A DNA stretch of 47,123 bases from Eubacteriales bacterium (GTDB taxonomy: Bacteria; Bacillota; Clostridia; Oscillospirales; Butyricicoccaceae), in contig JAUNGQ010000012.1 of NCBI GenBank assembly GCA_030524285.1, positions 1 through 47,123 of the forward strand, read 5' to 3'. This document shows positions 22,345 to 29,954 of this stretch, piece by piece. Below the pieces are notes generated by a model that did no database searches, was not told the origin of the DNA, and saw only the letters and a program-made list of their open reading frames with translations. Numbering within the stretch: position 1 is the first letter of the stretch; each line of letters begins with the position of its first letter. The translations under genes and the position numbers were made by a program.

Positions 22345-22797
22345 ATGATAACGATACAATTTCGGCGTATGGCAACGCCGCAGGGCCGCTTGCCTGCACT
22401 GCCGGAACATGCAACAGGAGGCTCCGCGGGAGCAGACCTGCACGCCAATATCGACGAGGCGGTGATACTGGAACCGATGGCACGCGCCGTGATCCCAACC
22501 GGGCTGGCGATGGAACTGCCGGATGCGGGCTATGGCGCCTTTGTCTTTGCACGCAGCGGTTTGGGAATCCGGCATGGCATTACGCTGTCCAATGGCGTCG
22601 GCGTAATTGACAGCGATTACCGCGGGGAAATTTCCGTCGGATTGGTCAATTTATCGGATACAGTCTATACCATCCAGCCAGGGGAGCGCATTGCACAGCT
22701 GTGCATCCTTCCTGTGGCACAGTTTACGGCAGTGGAGGCGGAGGAGCTGACACAGACCGGACGCGGAAGCGGCGGCTTCGGCTCAACCGGACGATAA
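22345..22797 (+). CDS. dut: dUTP diphosphatase
   Basis: Hydrolyses dUTP to dUMP and pyrophosphate, keeping uracil out of DNA and supplying thymidylate synthesis. 150 aa, trimeric family length. All five motifs are visible: AGADLHA (motif 1), RSGLGIRHGI (2), GVGVIDSDYRGEI (3), QPGERIAQL (4) and RGSGGFGSTG (5). It starts 8 nt after the U32 gene's stop, with its ribosome site inside the end of that gene. Confidence 0.97.
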   Translation: MITIQFRRMATPQGRLPALPEHATGGSAGADLHANIDEAVILEPMARAVIPTGLAMELPDAGYGAFVFARSGLGIRHGITLSNGVGVIDSDYRGEISVGLVNLSDTVYTIQPGERIAQLCILPVAQFTAVEAEELTQTGRGSGGFGSTGR

Positions 22798-22812
22798 GGA
22801 GGACATATAAGT

Positions 22813-23418
22813 ATGCTACAATTCCGGCATCAACCGGTTATATTGGCTTCCCAGTCACCGAGACGGCGGGAGCTGTTGGCACGCATCATACCTGCATTTA
22901 CCGTCAGTCCGGCAGATGTCGATGAAAGCCTGTCACCGGACTGTACGCCAAAGCAGAATGTCAGGCAGCTGGCACAACGCAAGGCGAGAGCGATTGCCAA
23001 ACAGGCGGACGCTGATGCATTGGTAATTGCCGCGGATACCATTGTTGTCTGTGATGATATCATTCTCGGCAAACCGGAAAATCAGGCGGATGCAGTACGG
23101 ATGCTGCATATGCTGTCTGGCAGAACGCATCAGGTGATGACCGCTGTGTGTGTCAAAACGGCGGAAAAGGAGCTGTCTGCGGTATCTGTCACCGATGTCA
23201 CCTTCCGTACCCTGCGGAAGGGAGAAGCAGAGGCATATGCCGCCAGTGGCGAACCGATGGACAAGGCAGGCGCCTATGGCATTCAGGGTGCAGGCGCATT
23301 GTTTATTTCCGGCATCCATGGGGATTATTACGGCGTCATGGGACTGCCGATTTGTATGCTGTATGAGCTACTGCATGAAATATGCGGTGGAAAAAACGCG
23401 GAGACGCAGAAAGGTTGA
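22813..23418 (+). CDS. maf: Maf-family nucleotide pyrophosphatase
   Basis: Hydrolyses non-canonical or methylated nucleoside triphosphates such as dTTP, UTP or m5U-TP; also linked to septum control in Bacillus. 201 aa. Signatures: VILASQSPRRRELLARI at the start, VIAADTIVVCDDIILGKP (acidic catalytic loop) and DKAGAYGIQGAGALF. Ribosome site AAGGAGG. Followed without a gap by mreC. Confidence 0.95.
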   Translation: MLQFRHQPVILASQSPRRRELLARIIPAFTVSPADVDESLSPDCTPKQNVRQLAQRKARAIAKQADADALVIAADTIVVCDDIILGKPENQADAVRMLHMLSGRTHQVMTAVCVKTAEKELSAVSVTDVTFRTLRKGEAEAYAASGEPMDKAGAYGIQGAGALFISGIHGDYYGVMGLPICMLYELLHEICGGKNAETQKG

Positions 23419-24276
23419 TTGGACTTGCGCAAAATCTGGAAAAAAATTGTCCATAAAAGATGGTTCCCTGCTGCGGCGCTTGCGGTTATTGTTTGTCTCG
23501 TATTGGCGGTGTTTACGGGGGTCACGGGACAGGACAGCATTGTGTCCCGCGTATTGGGCAATGCCCTGCTTCCGGCAGAGCGTGCCATTACGCATGCTGC
23601 GGTAAAGACAGCGGATACGTATAATAAATATTTCAATTATGACGAGCTGGCAGCGGAAAATGAAGAGCTGAAGCAGCAGGTGGCAGATCTGACCGCTCAG
23701 CTGGAGAAAGCACAGTCCGCGCTCAGTGAAAATGCGGAGCTGAAGGAAATGCTGGGTGTTGCCGAGCGCAATACGGAATTCAGCTATGAGGCGGCGGAGG
23801 TAGTCGGACGCACGCTGGATGAATGGTCCACGGTTCTGACGATTGATGCAGGAAGTGCGGAAGGGCTGGAGAAATACGACTGTGTTGTAACAGCAAAGGG
23901 TATGGTTGGCTATATCAGTGAGCTGTCCGAGCATTCCGCACAGGTGACAACGGTGATCGACAGCAATATGTCCGCAGGCGCCCTGATGACCCGTACTGGC
24001 GTCATCGGCGTTGCGGAGGGCAATTACCAGCTCATGAGCAATGGAAAGCTGAAGGTCAGCTATTTGAGCAAAGATGCCGATGTTGTTGTCGGTGATACGG
24101 TACAGACCTCCGGCGCCGGCGGGCTGTTCCCGAAGGGGCTGGCGATTGGTACCGTGGAAAGTATACAGACGGAGAGCGACGGCATGTCCAATTATGCGGT
24201 CATTACCCCGCTGGTTGATATCTCCTCACTGACCAATGTATATATCATTACAGAAATCAAAACAACCAGTGAATAA
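23419..24276 (+). CDS. mreC: Rod-shape-determining protein MreC
   Basis: 285 aa, bitopic membrane protein that organises the cell-wall elongation complex. TTG start at 23419 directly after the maf stop codon, 4-5 nt past AAAGG. Residues 14-33 are the membrane segment (WFPAAALAVIVCLVLAVFTG), about 70-108 a coiled coil (ELAAENEELKQQVADL), and the rest the extracellular beta domain with VVGRTLDEWSTVLTIDAG and VVVGDTVQTSGAGGLFPKG. Followed by mreD and a class B penicillin-binding protein. mreB, usually just upstream, is not in the window. Confidence 0.95.
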   Translation: MDLRKIWKKIVHKRWFPAAALAVIVCLVLAVFTGVTGQDSIVSRVLGNALLPAERAITHAAVKTADTYNKYFNYDELAAENEELKQQVADLTAQLEKAQSALSENAELKEMLGVAERNTEFSYEAAEVVGRTLDEWSTVLTIDAGSAEGLEKYDCVVTAKGMVGYISELSEHSAQVTTVIDSNMSAGALMTRTGVIGVAEGNYQLMSNGKLKVSYLSKDADVVVGDTVQTSGAGGLFPKGLAIGTVESIQTESDGMSNYAVITPLVDISSLTNVYIITEIKTTSE

Positions 24277-24287
24277 GGAGGGAAGGC

Positions 24288-24845
24288 ATGAAACAACGTA
24301 ACCTGTCCTCCATACTACATACCATTCTGTGTATCGTCCTGCTGGTGTTGGCATTTGTTTTGCAGAGCAGTCTCGGTGTACGATTTGCTGTTTTTGGTGT
24401 ACACATTGATCTGCTACCGCTCATTGTGGCGGCAGCAGGCGCTGTGATAGGCTCAGGCGCCGGATTTGTGTGCGGCTTTGCCGCAGGGCTGCTGTATGAC
24501 GTATCTGGCGGCAGCAGTATTGAGGGACTGTATCCTTTGTATTATATGCTCTGCGGTATCCTGTGCGGCATTGCGGGGGAACAGAATCAGAACCATCCGG
24601 TGCGTACAGGCGTGCTTGGTTCCGTATGCAGTATTCTGGCGCTGGCAGCGCTGCGCTATCTGTTCTATTTCCAGTTCAGCGATATGGGCATTTTGAATTT
24701 TATCGGGGATATTGTCGGACAACTGCTGCTTGCAGTGATTCTCAGCCCGGTTGTGGCGGTGGCAGTGCGCAGAATGAGCGGCAGGAAAAAAGCTTCCGAT
24801 TCCTATGGACAGCTGATGGAGGGAGACAGCAATGGATCTTCATAA
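24288..24845 (+). CDS. mreD: Rod-shape-determining protein MreD
   Basis: 185 aa, five to six membrane segments (LHTILCIVLLVLAFVLQSSL at the start), with the family pattern of a short polytopic protein between mreC and a transpeptidase gene. Ribosome site AAGGAGGG. Its end overlaps the next gene by 14 nt, so translation is probably coupled. Confidence 0.92.
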   Translation: MKQRNLSSILHTILCIVLLVLAFVLQSSLGVRFAVFGVHIDLLPLIVAAAGAVIGSGAGFVCGFAAGLLYDVSGGSSIEGLYPLYYMLCGILCGIAGEQNQNHPVRTGVLGSVCSILALAALRYLFYFQFSDMGILNFIGDIVGQLLLAVILSPVVAVAVRRMSGRKKASDSYGQLMEGDSNGSS

Positions 24846-26901
24846 GAAAAAACTGCTTCGCCGTCTGTATGTCCTGACAGGCGGCGGGTTGGTGTGCGGT
24901 CTGATTGTGGCGGCAAACCTGTTTTCCTTACAGGTGATCCATGGTGATGAATATGCAGACCGTTCCAATCAGTTATATACCTATACCAGTCCGATCGCGG
25001 CTTCGCGCGGAGATATCCTTGACCGGAGCGGCGAGACGCTGGTGACCAATACAACCGTATATAAGCTGCAAATCACCTATGCTTTCTGGGAGAAGGACGG
25101 GCAGAATGCACGTATTTTAAAGCTGGTGGATATGATCAGCGAGGATGAAGGGGCGCAGGTGAATGACACTCTGCCGATTTCCACTGGCGGAAACGGTTCC
25201 TTTGCTTATACCAAGGACGAGGATTCCTCTGATTTCACCAGCTTGCAGAAATTCTGTGAAAATGAAGGCTGGGGTACAGAACTGAGCGCACAGGAAGTCA
25301 TGGACAGCCTGCGTGCCAATTATGAAATTGACAATGAATACAGTCCGGCAGAGGCACGGAAAATTGTCGGTATCCGCTATCAGATGGATCAGGAACAGTT
25401 CTCCATGTATAATGCCTTTAATTTTGCGACGGATATTTCCATGGATCTGGTGGCGAAAATCAGCGAACAGCATGAAGAATATGCGGGCGTTGAGGTAAAA
25501 ACATCCGCGGAACGCCAGATTGAAACAGAATATGCAGCCAATATCCTCGGCTATATCGGACCGATTTTTGCAGAGGACTGGGACGAATATAAAGAAAAAG
25601 GCTATTCCATGAATGCGCAGGTGGGTAAGACCGGCGCGGAGCAGGCATTTGAAGAATACCTGCATGGCACGGACGGCAAACGCGCCATCCAGACGGATTC
25701 CCGCGGCAATGTTGTCAGCGAGGAGGAAACAGCGGAAGCACAGTCGGGCAACAATGTTGTGTTGACGCTGGATATCGATTTACAGAAAGTAGCGGAAGAA
25801 TCGCTTGCGAGGCGGTGTCAGAGCATCAGCTCGGCAGGCGGCGGCGCAGTGGCTGTTGTTGATGTCAAAAACGGTGAGATCCTTGCGCTGGCAAACTATC
25901 CTACCTATAACCTTGCAACCTTCAATCGGGATTATGAGGAGCTGGCAGCAGATAAACTGTCCCCGCTGCTCAACCGTTCGATTGCAGGTATCTATGCGCC
26001 AGGCTCTACCTTTAAGCCGTGCACGGCGGTAGCAGGCCTGGAAACCGGCGCCATTGATGCTGACACCCGTATTTATGACGAGGGCGTTTATACATATTTC
26101 AAAGGCTATCATCCACGATGCTGGGTTTATTCCTCCACGGGCAGAGGCCATGGTTGGGAGGATGTCACCGCTGCGCTGGAGGATTCCTGCAACTACTTCT
26201 TCTTTGAGACAGGACGTCTGGTTGGCGGCGAAAAGCTGGAGGAATATGCAAAGAAATTCGGCCTTGGCGAATACACTGGTCTGGAGCTTTCCGGCGAGCG
26301 GAAAGGCATTGTAGCAGGCCCGACGGAGCGTGCTGCGGCGCAGGAAAAAAATCCGTCCCTGCGTGATTGGTCCGGCGGCGATGTCATTCAGGCAGCCATC
26401 GGACAGGGCGATAATGCATTTACCCCGTTGCAGCTGGCAAATTATTGTGCGGCGATTGCCTCAAATGGTACGCAGTATGAAGCGCATCTGCTGCGTTCGG
26501 TCAAAACCTATGACTATTCTGAGACGGTTTACAGCAAGGACGCGGCAGTACTCAATCAGATTGATGCGGCTGACAGCACATGGGAGCTGGTTCAGGAAGG
26601 TATGGCAAAGGTAACCGGCGAGGACGGTACCGCCGCTTCGGTTTTCCAGAACTATTCCATCAAGGTAGCAGGTAAGTCCGGTACGGCACAGGTTACCGGC
26701 ACAGAGCTGGATAACGGTATCTTTATTTCATATGCACCATTCGATGATCCCCAGATTGCGGTTTGCGTTGTCATTGAGGGCGGCGATTCCGGTAACAATG
26801 TAGCGCCAGTCGTACGTGATATTTATGATGCATATTTCTATTCCAATGACACCGAGGATGATATGACGGAGGATACCGGCAATTACGATGTCATTGCATA
26901 A
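24832..26901 (+). CDS. mrdA: Penicillin-binding protein 2 (peptidoglycan D,D-transpeptidase of elongation)
   Basis: Class B penicillin-binding protein, 689 aa, cross-links peptidoglycan during side-wall growth. One N-terminal membrane segment (GGGLVCGLIVAANLFSLQVI, about 17-36), a pedestal/dimerisation domain with RGDILDRSGETLVTN, and the C-terminal transpeptidase. Active-site motifs: S-x-x-K in APGSTFKPCT (serine about 391), S-x-N as SCN (about 451), and KSGTAQ (about 614). It closes the mreCD cluster; the partner glycosyltransferase RodA is not here. A palindromic repeat rather than a classical terminator follows. Confidence 0.95.
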   Translation: MDLHKKKLLRRLYVLTGGGLVCGLIVAANLFSLQVIHGDEYADRSNQLYTYTSPIAASRGDILDRSGETLVTNTTVYKLQITYAFWEKDGQNARILKLVDMISEDEGAQVNDTLPISTGGNGSFAYTKDEDSSDFTSLQKFCENEGWGTELSAQEVMDSLRANYEIDNEYSPAEARKIVGIRYQMDQEQFSMYNAFNFATDISMDLVAKISEQHEEYAGVEVKTSAERQIETEYAANILGYIGPIFAEDWDEYKEKGYSMNAQVGKTGAEQAFEEYLHGTDGKRAIQTDSRGNVVSEEETAEAQSGNNVVLTLDIDLQKVAEESLARRCQSISSAGGGAVAVVDVKNGEILALANYPTYNLATFNRDYEELAADKLSPLLNRSIAGIYAPGSTFKPCTAVAGLETGAIDADTRIYDEGVYTYFKGYHPRCWVYSSTGRGHGWEDVTAALEDSCNYFFFETGRLVGGEKLEEYAKKFGLGEYTGLELSGERKGIVAGPTERAAAQEKNPSLRDWSGGDVIQAAIGQGDNAFTPLQLANYCAAIASNGTQYEAHLLRSVKTYDYSETVYSKDAAVLNQIDAADSTWELVQEGMAKVTGEDGTAASVFQNYSIKVAGKSGTAQVTGTELDNGIFISYAPFDDPQIAVCVVIEGGDSGNNVAPVVRDIYDAYFYSNDTEDDMTEDTGNYDVIA

Positions 26902-26908
26902 GCCGATA

Positions 26909-26945
26909 AAAAGCTTTCAGGCTCCCTCAGAGGAGGAAGCTTTAT
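26909..26945. repeat. Palindromic CTCCCTC-type repeat after mrdA
   Basis: AAAGCTT and AAGCTTT flank GGCTCCCTCAGAGGAGG, giving nested stems but no T-run. The CTCCCTC-A-GAGG core matches the repeats at 29704-29863 and 35339-35367. Confidence 0.5.
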
Positions 26946-27031
26946 GGAAACACGGCAGTTGACATGTTTTCGTTTTTGCGTTCAAAATATGTAACATTTG
27001 TAACGAATGTGAAAAAAGATAACAGAAACCC

Positions 27032-27060
27032 TTGTGCAAATCGTTAATTTGGTATATAAT
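27032..27060 (+). promoter_or_regulatory. Sigma-A promoter of minD-like and mgsA
   Basis: -35 TTGTGC (27032-27037) and -10 TATAAT (27055-27060), 17-bp spacer. It would give a leader of under 20 nt before the minD-like start. Confidence 0.7.
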
Positions 27061-27083
27061 TTTTTTAACTGGCGGGAGGAGTT

Positions 27084-27833
27084 ATGACAAAAATCATTAT
27101 CATTGCATCCGGCAAGGGCGGCACTGGAAAGACCTCTCTGGCAGCAGGCGTAGGCGTTGCGCTGGCAAAGCGGGATCGCAAGGTTCTTGTGATCGATGGT
27201 GATTCCGGCCTTCGCAATCTGGATATCGTGCTCGGCATGAGCGATAGAGTGGTATTCAGCTTCGCAGATGTAGCATCGGGTATGATTCCGCTGATGGAAG
27301 CGGCGGCAAAGCATCCTTCCATCCAAACGCTTTTCCTGCTCACAGCGCCGGCAGAGCCGTTGCAATCCGGCGCTTTGACCGAGGATGGGATACGGCTGCT
27401 GGCACGACAGGCGGATGACGCCGGATTTGATTACATCCTGCTTGATGGCCCTGCGGGGCTGGCAGAAGAATTTCGTGCGTTTGCAGCAGTGGCAGATGAA
27501 GCTGTCATCGTCACCTGCGGCGGAAGCGGAAGCCTGCGCGGCGCGGAACGCATGGCGCGGTTTTTGGAGGATGCGGGTGTTCCGAATGTACGCCTGATTG
27601 TCAACCGGATTCGGCGCAGGCTGATTCGGCGCGGCGCCATCGGCACGGTAGATGATGCCATGGATGCCACAGGCCTGTGCCTGCTGGGCATTGTGCCGGA
27701 GGATGAAGAGGTTTCAATCGCTGCGGGAAACGGCAGACCGGTTTCCTCAGATAAGGTAAGAAGCGCTTGCGCTGCGTATCGGAATGTCGCGCTGCGTCTG
27801 GAGGGGGAAGAGATTCCCCTGATGCGTTTATAA
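27084..27833 (+). CDS. minD: MinD-like ParA-family ATPase
   Basis: 249 aa P-loop ATPase of the MinD/ParA group. Deviant Walker A KGGTGKTS (residues 11-18, with the signature lysine), IDGDSGLRNLDIVLG as the switch I/A' region, and Walker B-like YILLDGPAGL. The C-terminus (AYRNVALRLEGEEIPLMRL) resembles the end of MinD but its amphipathic membrane helix looks short. MinD with MinC blocks division at the poles. minC and minE, normally adjacent, are absent here, so a different ParA-type job is possible. The gene sits between mreCD-mrdA and mgsA, the place minD has in many Clostridia, which supports the name. Confidence 0.8.
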   Translation: MTKIIIIASGKGGTGKTSLAAGVGVALAKRDRKVLVIDGDSGLRNLDIVLGMSDRVVFSFADVASGMIPLMEAAAKHPSIQTLFLLTAPAEPLQSGALTEDGIRLLARQADDAGFDYILLDGPAGLAEEFRAFAAVADEAVIVTCGGSGSLRGAERMARFLEDAGVPNVRLIVNRIRRRLIRRGAIGTVDDAMDATGLCLLGIVPEDEEVSIAAGNGRPVSSDKVRSACAAYRNVALRLEGEEIPLMRL

Positions 27834-27902
27834 TATTCTGCAACGAATCGTGGAGAAGAAATAGAAAATGGGAACCACATGGAGAAGGAAGGTGTCTGAG
27901 TT

Positions 27903-28313
27903 TTGAATATCGCATTGATTGCTCACGACAAGAGGAAAGAGCTGATGATTCAGTTCTGTATGGCATATTGTGGCATTCTGTCCAAGCACAGCCTGTGTGC
28001 TACCGGCACAACCGGCAAGCTGGTATCAGATGCTACCGGATTGGAGATTGAAAAGTACCTTGCAGGTATGCAGGGTGGCGAGCAGCAGATCAGCGCACGT
28101 GTTTCGTATAACGAAATCGATATGGTGCTGTTCTTCCGGGACCCGAATTCCAACAGTGAATACGAGCCGGATCTGCATTCTCTGATCCGTCTGTGTGATA
28201 TGCACAACATTCCGATTGCCACCAATGTAGCAACGGCGGAAATGCTGGTACTCGGTCTGGATCGCGGCGATCTGGATTGGCGTGATATTGTCAACCCAAA
28301 GTCGAAGCGGTAA
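27903..28313 (+). CDS. mgsA: Methylglyoxal synthase
   Basis: Converts dihydroxyacetone phosphate to methylglyoxal and phosphate, a bypass of lower glycolysis when sugar phosphates build up. 136 aa. TTG start at 27903 after GAAGGAAGG. Family motifs: IALIAHDKRKELM, ATGTTGKLV (phosphate site), GGEQQISARV with DMVLFFRDP holding the catalytic aspartate region, and NIPIATNVATAEMLV. Close behind the minD-like gene and followed by a strong terminator. Confidence 0.95.
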   Translation: MNIALIAHDKRKELMIQFCMAYCGILSKHSLCATGTTGKLVSDATGLEIEKYLAGMQGGEQQISARVSYNEIDMVLFFRDPNSNSEYEPDLHSLIRLCDMHNIPIATNVATAEMLVLGLDRGDLDWRDIVNPKSKR

Positions 28314-28331
28314 GATAGAAAACAAAATATT

Positions 28332-28360
28332 CAGGCGGTTATCCCAGACCGCCTGTTTTT
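28332..28360 (+). terminator. Terminator of the minD-mgsA unit
   Basis: CAGGCGGT (28332-28339) and ACCGCCTG (28348-28355) pair across an 8-nt loop, followed by TTTTT. Confidence 0.92.
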
Positions 28361-28432
28361 CGTCGCATAAATTTGTTCGCGACAGAAACACAGGGCGGGC
28401 GTTTTCGGCCTGCCGGAAAGGAACAACCATTT

Positions 28433-29698
28433 ATGGCAGAACTCATCAAAGCCCCGAAGGGCACCAAGGATATCGTACCATCCGAGGTATATAAATGGCA
28501 TTATGTAGAAGGCGTGCTGCGCACGATTGCGATGCAGTATGGATTTGAGGAAATTCGTTTCCCGAATTTTGAGCATACCGAACTGTTCAATCGCGGTATC
28601 GGTGACACCACAGACGTGGTACAGAAGGAAATGTATACCTTTACCGACAAGGGCGGACGCTCTGTTACGCTGCGTCCGGAGGGTACGGCATCCACCGTGC
28701 GTGCATATCTGGAAAATTCCCTGTATGCAAAGGGTCTGCCGTTCAAGGGCTATTATATTGTACCGAACTATCGGTATGAGAACGTACAGAAGGGCCGCCT
28801 GCGTGAGCACCACCAGTTCGGCGTAGAGGTATTTGGCGCACCGACTCCGGCTACCGATGCTGAAATTATTTCTCTGGCAGATACCGCACTCAAGCGTCTC
28901 GGCATCAACGAGGTCAAGGTACACATCAATTCCATCGGCTGCCCGAATTGCCGTCCGAAATATTATGATATGCTGACCGGTTATCTGAACCAGCACAAGG
29001 ATTGTCTGTGTGAGGATTGTCTGGGCCGTTTGGATCGCAATCCGATGCGTATTCTGGACTGCAAGCAGGAAAAATGTAAAAAGGTAGCAGAAAATGCTCC
29101 GGTTGCACTGGATTACCTGTGTGATGACTGCCGTGACCATTTTGAAAAGGTCAAGGCGTATCTGGATGATATGGGTATTGCGTATGAAATTGACACCGGT
29201 ATTGTCCGTGGTTTGGATTACTACACAAAGACCGTGTTTGAATTTGTTTCAAGCAATATCGGCGCACAGGGAACCATCTGCGGCGGCGGACGCTATGACG
29301 GCCTGATTTCCCAGCTGGGCGGTCAGTCGACACCGGGCATGGGCTTTGGCTGTGGTCTGGAGCGTCTGATTATGGTGATGGAAGCTGTCGGCGCACCGTT
29401 CCCGGAGCCGCCAAAGACAGATATCTATATCGCACCGCTGGGTGAGCTGGCAGACCGTCCGGTGCAGAAGCTGGTCTATGATCTGCGTCAGCTGGGTGTT
29501 GCAGCAGAGCGTGATCTGGTTGGACGCGGACTGCGTGCGCAGATGAAGCATGCAGATCGTATCGGTGCGCGTTTCTCCGCTGTCATTGGCGATGGAGAAC
29601 TGGACAATCAGGTACTCCGCGTGAAGAATATGGAAACCGGTGAGCAGACCGAAACTGAGCTGACAGCAGAGGCAATCGCCGCTGTGGTTATGGCGTGA
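28433..29698 (+). CDS. hisS: Histidine--tRNA ligase
   Basis: Class II aminoacyl-tRNA synthetase charging tRNA-His; 421 aa. Start at 28433 after GGAAAGGAA; the open frame upstream has no ribosome site. Motif 1 is APKGTKDIVPSE to PNFEHTELF, motif 2 is YIVPNYRYENVQKGRLREHHQFGVE, and the histidine-specific motif RGLDYYTKTVFEF is clear, with motif 3 at GMGFGCGLERLIM. A cysteine-rich insert (CPNCRPKYY, CLCEDCLG, CKQEKCK) sits mid-protein and could bind zinc. The C-terminal anticodon domain follows. The leader is under 75 nt after the terminator, too short for a T-box. Confidence 0.96.
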   Translation: MAELIKAPKGTKDIVPSEVYKWHYVEGVLRTIAMQYGFEEIRFPNFEHTELFNRGIGDTTDVVQKEMYTFTDKGGRSVTLRPEGTASTVRAYLENSLYAKGLPFKGYYIVPNYRYENVQKGRLREHHQFGVEVFGAPTPATDAEIISLADTALKRLGINEVKVHINSIGCPNCRPKYYDMLTGYLNQHKDCLCEDCLGRLDRNPMRILDCKQEKCKKVAENAPVALDYLCDDCRDHFEKVKAYLDDMGIAYEIDTGIVRGLDYYTKTVFEFVSSNIGAQGTICGGGRYDGLISQLGGQSTPGMGFGCGLERLIMVMEAVGAPFPEPPKTDIYIAPLGELADRPVQKLVYDLRQLGVAAERDLVGRGLRAQMKHADRIGARFSAVIGDGELDNQVLRVKNMETGEQTETELTAEAIAAVVMA

Positions 29699-29703
29699 AA
29701 GAA

Positions 29704-29863
29704 AAGGCTCCCTCTGAGAGGGAGCTGTCAGCGAAGCTGACTCAGGGAGTTTGAAAGATAAAATCGTATCACAGCATGTTACTCGAGTAAGACATGTTCC
29801 CGTTTCAACTCCCTCCGGCATCGCCGTAGGCGATACCACCTCCCTCTCAGAGGGAGGCTTTGG
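29704..29863. repeat. MITE-like element with long imperfect terminal inverted repeats
   Basis: The left end AAGGCTCCCTCTGAGAGGGA and the right end CTCCCTCTCAGAGGGAGGCT are inverted copies. Both continue inward into a second hairpin (GTCAGCGAAGCTGAC on the left, ATCGCCGTAGGCGAT on the right) and then GGGAGTTTGAAA versus TTTCAACTCCC. The ends thus match over about 55 nt. There is no ORF inside. Similar cores are at 26909 and 35339, so this is probably a dispersed non-autonomous repeat. It lies between hisS and aspS and its ends could fold as transcriptional pause sites. Confidence 0.7.
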
Positions 29864-29913
29864 TGTGATAGTATCACGGATTTTCCGCGATCACATACCA
29901 TTATCCTTGAAAT

Positions 29914-29942
29914 TATAATGGGAACGCAACCTACTGCGTTCC
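29914..29942 (+). promoter_or_regulatory. aspS -10 element and 5' hairpin
   Basis: TATAAT at 29914-29919 without a good -35. Immediately after it GGAACGCA (29921-29928) pairs with TGCGTTCC (29935-29942), next to the GGGGAGG ribosome site, so the mRNA would begin within or beside a stable hairpin. Confidence 0.4.
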
Positions 29943-29954
29943 GGGGAGGTTTTT

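Noticed and set aside
28361-28432. T-box leader for hisS
   Set aside because: Only about 70 nt lie between the mgsA terminator and hisS, and no T-box consensus is visible. The aspS leader likewise has none.
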